Positions 21,241-30,554 of a DNA stretch of 64,000 nucleotides are shown piece by piece. Positions within the stretch are counted from its first letter, which is position 1, and every line of letters starts with the position of its first letter. Source of the DNA: Curvularia sp. ZM96 (lineage: Eukaryota; Ascomycota; Dothideomycetes; Pleosporales; Pleosporaceae); contig JAJGBQ010000001.1 of NCBI GenBank assembly GCA_022457065.1, forward strand, positions 7,750,001-7,814,000, in the 5' to 3' direction. Both the position numbers and the translations under genes were made by a program. The notes under the pieces are model-generated. The model saw only the letters and a list, made by a program, of their open reading frames with translations. It was not told the DNA's origin and made no database searches.

Positions 21241-23733
21241 CGTAAAACAATAGAGATTGGTTGATATGGAAAAGCGATAGGTGGAGCGGCGTGTGAAGTA
21301 ATGCTAGTGAAAACTTTACTACTATGTTTTTAAGGCAAACCTCTGCCTTTATACACCTCTACTACATGAGGTAAGCTAGACAGACGTCGGAGATATTCAT
21401 AAAGGCATTGCGGGGTTATTGTGTGCAAAGTCCGCTTGTTGCTACTTCCCCTGCACCACGGTACAGCACAGGCCTCTCAATTATTTAAAGTTAAGAATAA
21501 GGCCCGTCCTACTTGGTATCGAGGATTCAAAGAAGTTGTCTCCGAAATGCAACTAATTATCGGAAATGGAAGTTCAGCTGGTGAATTACACCGAACGAGG
21601 ACTATACTAGACGGAGCTGGAAAGTGAAAGCAGACAGTATCTAACCATGTCATCTTTACTCCGAAGTAAGAGCAGAGTTCCTACTAGTAACTGTCAAGTC
21701 GATCAGTGTATTGATTACTGAACATACCTTAAAGTGCTTTATAAAATTATGCTTGTCCGTGAAGTTAGTACGCTCGCGAATTAATCTACTAATTAACTTG
21801 GTTATTAGCAACCCTGAATGTGAGCGTGTTAAGATATACTACTAAGCAGTTGTTACTAGTATGAACGCACGGGCATACTTAGTTCAATAGAGAACGATAA
21901 AAATATGGGTATGCACGAAGATTTACTTCGTACATCTAAACAAAGGTTGCATAAAGCATCTCTCCTGTTGATCTGAGTGTCGTTAGGACCGGCAATCAAC
22001 CAAAGTGTCACTGATAATCCCGCTGAAAGATCCAATCGGCGCTCCACACGGTTGATGGGATTTTAACTCTAGGAAGATGTACCATTTCTTGTTCAAAACA
22101 ACCATTTTGCCGGTAATAGTATTAAAGATTGCATTCGGGTCACCGACCCTAACCAATTGCACCGATTGCGCGCCCAGACTACACGATAAAGCGACGCCAG
22201 GCCGAAAGTCTAATTTTGCTAATTTTCCGTCGCGTAATTGAGAATTTCCATTCGTCAGCCTGGCAAATTAGTACGCGTTTCGGTGCTAAATAGATCTTTA
22301 CTAGGGATCAGCAACACGGGTGAAACAATCCCTACTAGACAGGTGATGATCTAAACCTTGGTCTCTATGACATGAAGTCTTCTGGAAGGTTTCATGCAAT
22401 AAGTTGCCCTAATTGACATGCCATGCTGCCCTTCGAGGATACGGCACGGAGTTTTGGCGTTCGGGGTCTTTACGGAGATTTTATTTTCCGCTATTTGCGT
22501 TCCACCACCCTCGCAACATGATAGGATGATTTAAGTCCCCTTGATATTTCCTAAGCAAAAGAAACTTTCGAACCCTTCTGCTCACGAACCGCAAGGCTTT
22601 TGTTAGCTAGTTCATAGGTTGTAGGGTACTCCGTGCGGAGTAGTTAAGTCCCACACGCTAACTTGTTGGTCATGCCGAGGAGAGAACGCTTTGAACTCTA
22701 TTTAGGATAAAGTGCCTCCTAGCTTGTGTGCAGCTCGTTAGCACAATCCAGCTTACAGAGGACACAAAGTACAACCTTCTCGAACGTCTTGCGGTGGTGC
22801 AGTGTTCGTCTGCGGAACACTGTTTATTCCGCATACAAATATGTCACATTACGGAATGTCATGCAATATTATTTAATGTAGCTACGGATTATGCACAGAT
22901 CTATTTTCTGTCTAGGCTGCTCTTAGTAGAATACAATATTCTTGCGCAGTTTTCACTGATGCAAAAGATATGACAGAAGATAAGATGACGTGGGAAGAGG
23001 GAGGAGCGCAACATCGATAACTGACGCCGCACAGGCTGTAAGAGAAGTAGCCCACGGTTCAAGTAGCTCCATGACGATGAAAATCTCACAATGAAGTTAT
23101 AATAGAGGTGCCTTTTTGCCTAATCTGTAGTTACGGTATTTATCCCCAGCGAATAGGCAACTTTGGCATGGGCCTACAACGGAACCTAATTATTGTACGT
23201 AGCAAGCCATATTAATCTTTATCAACCCTACCATATACTTCTTACATGTCATTAAAATCTGACATTCCTATCCTTGCTCCGTTCGCTACTCCGCACTATT
23301 GATCTAGCCCCAACATCACATCCTTGTACAAAGCTTAGTGCAATACGAATAGTGGTAAGATGCGACCCACACCCTATCTACCGTCTCACGCCCGTCACGG
23401 CGAGAACCGAAATCGCAATAGAACATATACTCCGTACGTATGCTGTCAGGCGATGCTTATCCGTTTAACCCTACCCCTTAGTGAGAGAACGGCCGAGCAG
23501 CTCACTCCGAGAAGAAATTGGCTAGCGACTCTCTCAACAAAGAACCAAGCGAACGTCGTTGTTCGGAATTTCGTCTCCATTAATCTGCTGGTTAGTGCAC
23601 GAGCGAAAATAGATACGTAGTGTTTTGAGAAGCATAAGGGTTGGGATATAAGATTGCCACTACCTGCTATTCTTATTTTCAACTTCTATCACTTACACAA
23701 CCATCATTGTTAGAGCATCTCGAACGTAACACA
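21241..23733. other. AT-rich gene desert between two small secreted protein genes
   Basis: I see no supported coding sequence in this 2.5-kb stretch, which is AT-rich and has the look of decayed repeats. Short frames such as 22728-22973 have no signal peptide or motif. Such flanks are common around effector genes in RIP-affected fungal compartments (known pattern; role here inferred). Confidence 0.5.
21348..21353 (-). promoter_or_regulatory. TATA box of the six-cysteine secreted protein
   Basis: TATAAA on the minus strand, 108 or 138 bp upstream of the two candidate start codons. Confidence 0.45.
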
Positions 23734-24055
23734 ATGCAGTTCTTATCTATTCTCCTCGCACTCTTGGGAGTACAGTTTGTAACCGGTACCTCACTCGCTG
23801 TTCATACCTAATCCTAAATGCTAACTCCTTTCCGCTGAATAGCTGAATCAAGTATCCAGGCATGTATTGACAGGTGCCATACACGGGCTGTGCAGTGCGC
23901 AGAGCATTGTATCCAGACTGGTCAAGTTGGGTCTCCTGACCCTTTGAACAGCCCTTGTGGCCGAGCTTGTACCCTTTTACAGGGTACCTGCAGTGTAAGT
24001 ACACTATACCCCTTTGCTGGTTCTATACTAACTTTAAAAGTCTGGCTGTCTTTAA
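23734..24055 (+). CDS. Tiny secreted eight-cysteine protein (two C-x3-C-x6-C-x3-C modules)
   Basis: This gene is too broken up by introns to appear as one open frame. Exons 23734-23785, 23843-23994 and 24041-24055 join at GTACCT-ATAG (57 bp, GCTAAC branch) and GTAAGT-AAAG (46 bp, ACTAAC branch) introns and give 72 residues. The signal peptide MQFLSILLALLGVQFVTA is split by the first intron. The mature part has eight cysteines spaced C-x3-C-x6-C-x3-C-x15-C-x3-C-x6-C-x3-C, again a mirror image. The inner six cysteines have the same spacing as the protein encoded at 20900-21240, apart from a loop of 15 instead of 10 residues. The last cysteine is supplied only by the five-codon third exon. No dibasic site is seen. 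No known family is recognised; a disulphide-stapled helical hairpin is plausible. Confidence 0.72.
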
Positions 24056-24515
24056 GGCTGATTCATAATAAACGACAGCATAGAAGCTTTAAAACGCTCT
24101 CCGCAACCTTCGCGGATGACATGTTGTCATTATTACGATTGATTTGGTTGGAATTGCTCAGCCCTATAAGACGAATGCGTCTGGCTGCATTTAAAACAGA
24201 TAGCATCCCTCAAATAGATTAGTATACCCCTCTCTAATCTACTACGTATTCCATTTATCTTATACTCACTCTATTTCTTTTTCATTTTTCACTAATGGCT
24301 CGCCTGTGGCGATTGGCCTATCAAAAAGTATCATAAAATACGGTACGCCGCCTCTTAGCCTACGAGAGATTAAAGATTAAAAAGAATAGTTTTGTTAAAG
24401 TAGAGGTTTAAACGCAACACTTAAGGTTCTAGGGCTTCTAGCTCTACATCTCGCGAGACCTTAGATACTAAGGCTCTATATAAGCCTCAAGCTCTAGAGC
24501 TTTATGCGGGGATTA
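24056..24515. other. AT-rich remnant DNA
   Basis: No gene is visible. The sequence is AT-rich and abruptly truncates the polyketide synthase remnant that follows on the minus strand. Confidence 0.5.
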
Positions 24516-25877
24516 TTAGATCAGCGCCAGTCTAGAACAGCCTTTTGATATAGAAAAGAAATCGAGCTCGTAGCTTCTCTCTAGACTAACAGAGTGAAGA
24601 TTAGCGAGAGCATTAGCCATTTCTGTCACTTTTCTATCGTCATCGCTGAAGGCTGTTTGCTTGTCAGAACTCTCTGGGTTGTGGAACCCGGTAATCTCGA
24701 TAATCTCACAAATATAAGAAGACATGGCACGACGAACGTCATTGATGTTTGCTGCAGATCCAGTAAAGCAAGTTACAGAAATACCAGCAGCCGTAAGGCC
24801 GTCAATGAACAGATCGTCAGCGCCTAATGGCCACCTTGATCCCAAAAATACCAGTCGGCGTACTCCTTTCTGGATCATCCAGTGGATGAATTCGATAGCG
24901 AGCATTGTCAACGGGTCAATGACAAGATAGCTACTGGTGTTGCAAAACTCAGTGAAATTCAGACTGGGGAATACTGGGATAGCACCGGTACCCGAGTAAT
25001 GTAGAATCAGCTTTCCTATATGCTCAAATCGAGCAAAATCAGAAAAAGCTTCGTTGATTCTTGGGACAGGTAGTGTTTCATGAGGTAAAGTGGCGAAGAC
25101 GCCAGAGCGATACCTTGTCCCGATGGCAGTCATGATGCGGGTGATGACCTCTGGTTTCTTCCAGCACAGGCCTATCATGTCAATTGGAATGAAAGTGGTG
25201 CCCTCAGATAACTTCTTCATCGCAGGAACGCCGCCTTGTATAAGTGCGTTCTTGGATCGCCGAAGTTTCACAAAGCGCCCGAAAGGAGCAATCAAGGGCC
25301 ATGAAAGATTTTGCAGATAGGTACCTGAGGAAACGTTGAGGATAACGTCAAACCTATATCTGGCCGTCATATTTTCTATCTCTTTTGCGGCGGATATGTC
25401 CCTCGATGAGAATAAGTTTTGAGCAGAGACTCCTGAGTCAATCAATACCTCACGTTTGGCTGCAGTGCCAACTGTAGCATACACCTTCGCTCCGATACTG
25501 CGTGCAATATTGATAGCAGCCAACCCGACAGCACCAGTAGCACCCTGAGTCAGGATACTCTCCCCTTGCTGTGTTTGAGCAGTTTCCACAATTGCATGCC
25601 ATGCAGTACAGTAAGCTAGTGGCATTGTGGCAGCCATCTCAAAGCAGTCGTCAGGTCTCGCTTGTTGGCAAAAAATTGCAGGAACTCGCACTTTATTTTC
25701 GAACCGCCCTGGCCATGGTCCAAATTTCCGATCTCCAATAACGAAGTTAGTAGCATTGTCTGCGACAGCCGCAACAACACCAGCAATCCCCGAGCTTGGC
25801 ATATTGGTTGCTTGGGAGCCGGACAATCCTCAATAAGCGGCTACGACGTCTTGTGCTATCATGCGTAAATCATACCT
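24516..25877 (-). pseudogene. Fragment of a highly reducing polyketide synthase (ER and start of KR)
   Basis: The open frame 24516-25826 has the order found in iterative reducing polyketide synthases: an enoyl reductase domain (PSSGIAGVVAAV, then FVIGDRKFG, then the NADPH-binding LTQGATGAVGLAAINIARS) followed by the beginning of a ketoreductase (SYLVIDPLTMLAIEFIHWM, then VRRLVFLGSRWP). Homologous sequence continues upstream (MIAQDVVAAY) but is cut by a TGA at 25830-25832. A whole enzyme would have more than 2000 residues with KS, AT and DH domains before this part and ACP after it; none is present. The frame is therefore a relic, perhaps left by deletion or repeat insertion. A free-standing medium-chain reductase is less likely because the ketoreductase follows directly. 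Confidence 0.82.
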
Positions 25878-26357
25878 AGTGTGATTATGGCTACTGCCTT
25901 AAAAACTACGCAAGAGATGCAAGGGCTTCAGTACTTACCACTTAGTGGTGAAGAAATGCTTTGGAATACAAAGCAACTCTGTACTCTAAGATTAGTAGCA
26001 CTACGTTTACATGGGTAACTAATCATATTTAGCGTTTACGGGATGAAAGAAAGAGAGATTATTAATCTATTAGTGATCAAGGATAGGAAAACAGGTCTCT
26101 AGAAAGAATGGGCCAATGATAGTGTATCGCGAACATCCGAAACTGACTCATGTGTTACTATTGTCAGCCCCAGTGTTCGTATCTGATTAATAAGTATAGT
26201 TATAGAGTGAGTTCTAGATATTTTTGACCATTGCAAGTCATATTTCATACATATAAATACCGATAGTACACTACATGCTGTTGGAATATCATCTCTTCCA
26301 GAAACATCCTCTTATTTACCTATCTAGAGCCCCTCATAGCAACCTTCGTTAAAAGCC
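25878..26357. other. Intergenic with promoter of the next secreted protein
   Basis: No open frame of interest. AT-rich throughout. It contains TATAAATA at 26252-26259, 99 bp before the next start codon. Confidence 0.5.
26252..26259 (+). promoter_or_regulatory. TATA box (TATAAATA)
   Basis: A consensus TATAAATA lies 99 bp upstream of the ATG at 26358 of the secreted ten-cysteine protein. Confidence 0.55.
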
Positions 26358-26843
26358 ATGGCTCCTCTCTTATCCTCTTTGCTAGCTGTCCTGCCCATTA
26401 CAGCTTCGCTAGTCTCGGCAAACTTCCACCTGTTCACACGCTACCAGAATCTCTGCGATGTCGAATGTGATAAGAAAAGCGGGGTCTGCTATCCAAAACA
26501 CTACGTCGAATGGCGCGTTGGTGCCGTGCCTTCGAACTCATACAACTGCAATTCCTTTAAGAGCGACCAATACTTCCCATATTTGTTGCCCAATTGGGGA
26601 GAGAATTTTGACTGGAACGGCCTTCAAAACTATCCCGACATATGCGGTTCTGGACCTGTGGATTTCTGGGTTACAAACAATGGACAGACTTTGGAGGTGT
26701 GGAAGCATGCTGCCAATCCTGGCGTCAAGGTTGCGTCTTGCTACCACCAATCTGGTGATGAGATTCACTGTGGAGACAAAAGCTGTGCAATAACCAGGGT
26801 TCGTGACGTTTGGGTTTGCGCAGATACAAATCTTTGTGGCTAG
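26358..26843 (+). CDS. Secreted ten-cysteine protein, effector candidate
   Basis: A single exon encodes 161 residues. The first 21 form a typical signal peptide (MAPLLSSLLAVLPITASLVSA). The mature part is aromatic-rich (many Trp, Tyr, Phe) and has ten cysteines, enough for five disulphides, with motifs such as LCDVECDKKSGVCYP near its start and CADTNLCG at the very end. No membrane segment, GPI signal or catalytic motif is visible. The family is not recognised. Position beside a dead polyketide synthase and AT-rich DNA, small size and cysteine content fit a secreted effector or a small surface protein (inference). The ATG chosen is the only one giving a signal peptide. Confidence 0.82.
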   Translation: MAPLLSSLLAVLPITASLVSANFHLFTRYQNLCDVECDKKSGVCYPKHYVEWRVGAVPSNSYNCNSFKSDQYFPYLLPNWGENFDWNGLQNYPDICGSGPVDFWVTNNGQTLEVWKHAANPGVKVASCYHQSGDEIHCGDKSCAITRVRDVWVCADTNLCG

Positions 26844-27133
26844 TTTATACTACAAGAGCAGCATGGAGTAGGTTAAAACATATCTTGCCTGTTTCTATGA
26901 CTATGAGATGCTCCTATCTCTAAGAAAATGAACAACGTTCTTCTAGTAGTTGATTCTAATAAAATGCTACATACTATAAAGGTCCTCAGCCCTATAGAAC
27001 CGAGGGGTGTCCGATGGAGACACGAGGGCTCTCCTCTTGGTCTCATACCCAAGTCACGTGACAATCATATTTATCTTCACCTCTTCAGTCGCTCCCTTAG
27101 ATTATGATTATTTTTGAATCACCGCATTCTTTC

Positions 27134-27253
27134 ACATACGACCATAGGCGAAAATTCTCAACTGGGTCCCGTCTGATCCCCGCACGTTAATCCTTCGACC
27201 GGCGGACTAGTAGTCAGGTGGGTGACCACTGGCGAATCCCCGCTGTCGTATGT
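27134..27253 (+). rRNA. 5S rRNA, divergent isotype or pseudogene
   Basis: The 120-nt block starts ACATACGACCATAGG and ends CTGTCGTATGT followed by a T-run, the hallmarks of fungal 5S rRNA. The 3' half, including GGTGGGTGACCACTGG, is identical to the other copy at 62949-63068. Bases about 16-68 differ strongly, yet the divergent arms can still pair (CGAA with TTCG in helix II; GGGTC with GATCCC in helix III), suggesting a 5S isotype rather than simple decay. The internal promoter region TACTTAAGC of the other copy is changed here, so transcription is uncertain. Confidence 0.8.
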
Positions 27254-27370
27254 TTTTGGAATCTTTTTGCACACGTGTGGTGCGCAGTCTGTTTTGCGAT
27301 ATATGCCAGCCTAAGTAAATGTTAGCTGCATACGAAGCAGTTCACACTCGCGTGTTAATACATGCTCCCT

Positions 27371-28453
27371 TCAATCCCCACGCTTGCGCTTGTCGCCTGA
27401 GTAGGGTCCGAAGTGATTCTTCTTTAAGAAAGTCGTCAGACCACCACCCATAGCTGATCTGGGGTGACCGCCTGATCTAGGGTGAGCGGTACTGACTATC
27501 GTTTTAGGAGCAACCTGGCTGATGTTCTTGCCTGCTTCTGCAGTGCTGAGAGCTTGTGGCGTGCGAGATATAGGTGCGCTAGATGGCATGTGGGTTTTCG
27601 GCGTGAATGCTATTGGGGTGGCTGAATTTGACTCTGCCCTGTGCGCATCTACTTTGTGCTTCCTGGTGGACGAATGGTCTGTTGTTACTTTCCTACCGTT
27701 ACTGGGGACAGCAGCAGAAGTCCTATTGTTCGACCGAGCCGTCTGGACATTCTCTGCATGTTGACATTTTTTCGTGCCATCTTGGATTATCCTGGCCTTA
27801 GAAGCTTCAGGTTGTTCCGCTTTTGGCTTCTTTGTGGAATCCGGGACTAACGAAGCCAAAGTGAGCAAAGCCTGTAAAAGTTAGCAGAGTTTCTCTGATA
27901 GAAGAGCGCACATCCTTACCTTCAATTCTCTACTCGTTGCGCTACCTGTTTGAGCGGTGCGCATAAATCGTTTCAGCTTTCGAATATCAGAGGTACAGTC
28001 TTCAACTTGCTGCTGTAGTGCAGCAACAGCGATCCCAACCGCATGGCTCTTCTTCATAAGCGGGAAGATTGCGTCAAGCGCCATCTGCGCTGCTTCACGG
28101 CGGTTCTGAATCGCTTTGATTGAATATTCGCTCATGCGCTGAAGAGTAACATTTTGTGATGCAAGTAGCTGCTTGGTTGTCGCGGGTTTTGCCGTTTCGA
28201 TATCGGATCGAGGTAACACAGGTTTGCCTCCTGAAGGATGAGTTTGTATATTGGTCTTATTCGAGAGCACATGTTTTGAAGCTGAGGGCTGAGGAGGCTG
28301 CGGGGACGGTATCACCGGCTTCCTAGCCACCTCGGCCATGATCCTCATTTGCTTGATTTCCGAGCCTTTGTTGGTGAATTTTACTTTTTTGGTCGGTGGC
28401 TCTGACCCTGCTACAGAGGGTTCAGATTGCTTGTTAAGAGGCATAGTGTTCAA
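27371..28453 (-). CDS. Unknown basic, Ser/Pro-rich protein with coiled coil
   Basis: I do not recognise this gene. Exons 27920-28453 and 27371-27871 join over a 48-bp GTAAGG-ACAG intron with a GCTAAC branch site, giving about 344 residues. A basic cluster PPTKKVKF near residue 20 looks like a nuclear localisation signal. Residues about 100-175 contain helical, coiled-coil-like sequence (MSEYSIKAIQNRREAAQMAL and IAVAALQQQVEDC). The second exon encodes a long low-complexity, lysine- and serine-rich tail that ends KRKRGD. Start codons at 28453 or 28444 are equivalent. A chromatin or nuclear role is only a guess from composition. Confidence 0.72.
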
Positions 28454-28979
28454 AAGGAAGACAATTTATCGGTGTTGTAGATAGAAAAGATTGATGTTGA
28501 TGGCGTGTAGTGCTTGCCAGGTGTATGTAGTTTGTATTCCGGTTGCAAAATCCCTTTCGTGGTCCCAGATAGGGTTTTGTAGAAGGCAGGTGGAAGACTC
28601 TTCTTGTATAGGAAACATTGTGTGGCTATACAATGAGCTTGTGCCAGTCAATGTGAAAGCGGAAGTGAAGGCGAAGTAGTGCGTATATAGTGCTCGGTTG
28701 AAATTCGCATGTTGTGTAAGACTGAGACATCAAGACAAATAATACGAAGTGTGAAAGTAGGAGAGGGATATTAGTGCATTATGTTTGGTGTAATGACCGC
28801 CACACATTCACAATAGGACCTCATAGTTGATCGCCTACACAATAGGCTGGTATTGACACGCTTCTATATGCTCTTGATCATGTGACATATCTCATAAAGT
28901 TTATATTTCATCGTCGCTTCCTCACCCCTTGATCCAGGACCAGAGACGGGAAGCTATATGCTGTCAGCCTGTTCACTAT
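28454..28979. other. Intergenic
   Basis: The interval is the upstream region of the basic protein gene and the 3' side of the FKBP gene. No gene or repeat is seen. Confidence 0.5.
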
Positions 28980-29499
28980 TTACAGCTCTTCCTTGGCCAC
29001 ACCGTCAATGGAAACGAGCTCTGACTCAAAGACTGTCTCTAATTAGCTCCAAAGTACTTGTAATGTGTTGTCTTGACAAGACTTACTCAGAACGCTGTTA
29101 GGTGGGATAGGACCAGCACCCCGGGAGCCGTAAGCCCATTCGGGCTGGATGGTGAGCTTCCTCTTCTCTCCAGGGCACATATCGAGCAAACCCTGGTCCC
29201 AGCCCTTGATGACTTGGCCCTTGCCGACGGTGAAGGTCAAGGGTTCGCCACGACCGTATGAAGCGTCGAACTCGGTGCCGTCTGTGAGAGTACCGCGGTA
29301 GTGGACGTTGACCTTGTCGCCGGCCTTGGACTTGCGAGAGCACGTGGCGGGTGTGAGGACTTCGGTCTTGAGGTGCTGTAGACACTGTTTAGTATGCTGT
29401 CCGCCACATGCATGCATCTCTACTGGGGTTGCTTACCTCGTTGTTGATGATGTCAGCGACGGCGGCTGTGGCCAGCGCAAGAAGTAGGGTGACCTTCAT
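28980..29499 (-). CDS. FKBP-type peptidyl-prolyl isomerase, ER lumen (FKBP2-like)
   Basis: Three exons (29437-29499, 29087-29375, 28980-29038) encode 136 residues, the usual size of FKBP2. The signal peptide MKVTLLLALATAAVA is followed by one FKBP domain that catalyses cis-trans isomerisation of proline bonds. Characteristic segments are CSRKSKAGDKVNVHYRGTL, the substrate/FK506 pocket residues in EFDASYG and GQVIKGWDQGLLDMCPGEK, and AYGSRGAGPIPPNSVL. The last exon supplies the final strand (VFESELVSI) and ends KEEL, an HDEL-like tetrapeptide consistent with ER retrieval. Introns are 61 and 48 bp. It acts as a folding helper in the secretory pathway. Identification of the family is certain; the exact ER retrieval strength of KEEL is inferred. 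Confidence 0.95.
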
Positions 29500-30062
29500 A
29501 TTGGCGGATTGGGGATGCGTAGGTTTGTTTTTTGGAATTGAAAAGAGTGTATAAAGCAAGGCAACGTTGCAATGGCTGCAGGAGGATGAGATGGCGGTGG
29601 CCCATGTGGGGAAGCACGCCAAGCAGCTATGTGGCCCTTACTGTAGAGGCTGGGATGCTGTTGGACCCCGCATAGCTAGCTCCCTTTCTTCATCCGCTAG
29701 TTGATTAACACCAACTAACTAGGCTAATTGCACCAGCTGGTCGCGCAATACACAAGTTCTTTAGCAACCACCATACTTGACAGTACCGGTCGACAAAACT
29801 CACTCGCAGTTAAGCCTGTTTACGATAGGAACATTTGATACGCTGATAAGACAAGAATGTAGTTCACGTACTTGGGTTCTAATGACGCCTTGAACTTTCG
29901 ACGGGGGTACCTTGGTATGAGCTACATTATAGCAGAAATGAATACTCCTGTCTAGGAACAGAAAAAAAAAACACAAGAAAGTAAGCCTCCTAGCGGCGTA
30001 TTCGTACATCATCCAGGTAGCTCGTCCAGCGTAGCACTGATCGCAACAACAATGTCACCACA
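29500..30062. other. Intergenic
   Basis: Promoter of the FKBP gene and 3' flank of the next minus-strand gene. No further gene is seen. Confidence 0.5.
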
Positions 30063-30554
30063 TCAGTAGTAAGTTCCCTTTTTCAATCCGATCATGCCCT
30101 GTTCTCTGCCCTTGCTCTCCACAGTCTTTAGCCCAAAATCCCGCACATCTCCGTCGCCCAAAAACTTTCCTCCAACCAAAGAAGTCGCAGCCTGTGCCTC
30201 GTTCCTTTGCTCGTTGGTCATGAGGGTGCAGTTGAAACTTCCAAATTGTGGTAAACCCGTCGCAATGCCTGGGAAACGCATAGACATGATGGGGTTTCCC
30301 TTGCAGTCGGCTCGGGCATACAATGTGCAAAGAGTCCCTTCATCTGGTCCAAGCGATGTGATGCCATTGGGACTGCCCTGGATATGACAGTCTGAGTTGG
30401 GCTGTGTCCAGCTACATTCTCCCGAAAAGTTGGGTTTTGTGCATGTGTAGTATGCGCCCGGGAGGCCACGACGAGTGAGACGCGATGTCGAAAACGCCGA
30501 GATTGTGTGAATCGTGGATAAAAGGGCGATTAACGTAACGGCGGTGGTGTACAT
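30063..30554 (-). CDS. Secreted cysteine-containing protein with Kex2-like site
   Basis: A single exon encodes 163 residues. The signal peptide MYTTAVTLIALLSTIHTISA is followed by a short propeptide ending in the dibasic LTRRG, a likely Kex2 cleavage site. The mature domain has six cysteines in its first 80 residues (YYTCTKPNFSGECSW, then DCHIQGS and LCTLYARADCKG) and the segment SFNCTLMTNEQR. The C-terminal third has no cysteine. The pattern of a cysteine-bearing, Gly/aromatic-rich domain resembles a type of small secreted protein widespread in ascomycetes, possibly a beta/gamma-crystallin-like fold, but I cannot name the family. It is probably extracellular. No introns are needed. Confidence 0.8.
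   Translation of the reverse strand: MYTTAVTLIALLSTIHTISAFSTSRLTRRGLPGAYYTCTKPNFSGECSWTQPNSDCHIQGSPNGITSLGPDEGTLCTLYARADCKGNPIMSMRFPGIATGLPQFGSFNCTLMTNEQRNEAQAATSLVGGKFLGDGDVRDFGLKTVESKGREQGMIGLKKGTYY

Noticed and set aside
24516..25826. Functional stand-alone medium-chain dehydrogenase
   Set aside because: Ketoreductase-like sequence follows directly in the same frame and the upstream part of the reductase domain is interrupted by a stop, as in a PKS fragment.
27134..27253. Inverted repeat or mobile element end shared with 62949-63068
   Set aside because: Both are 120 nt with 5S rRNA ends, helices and promoter words, so they are 5S genes rather than transposon ends.
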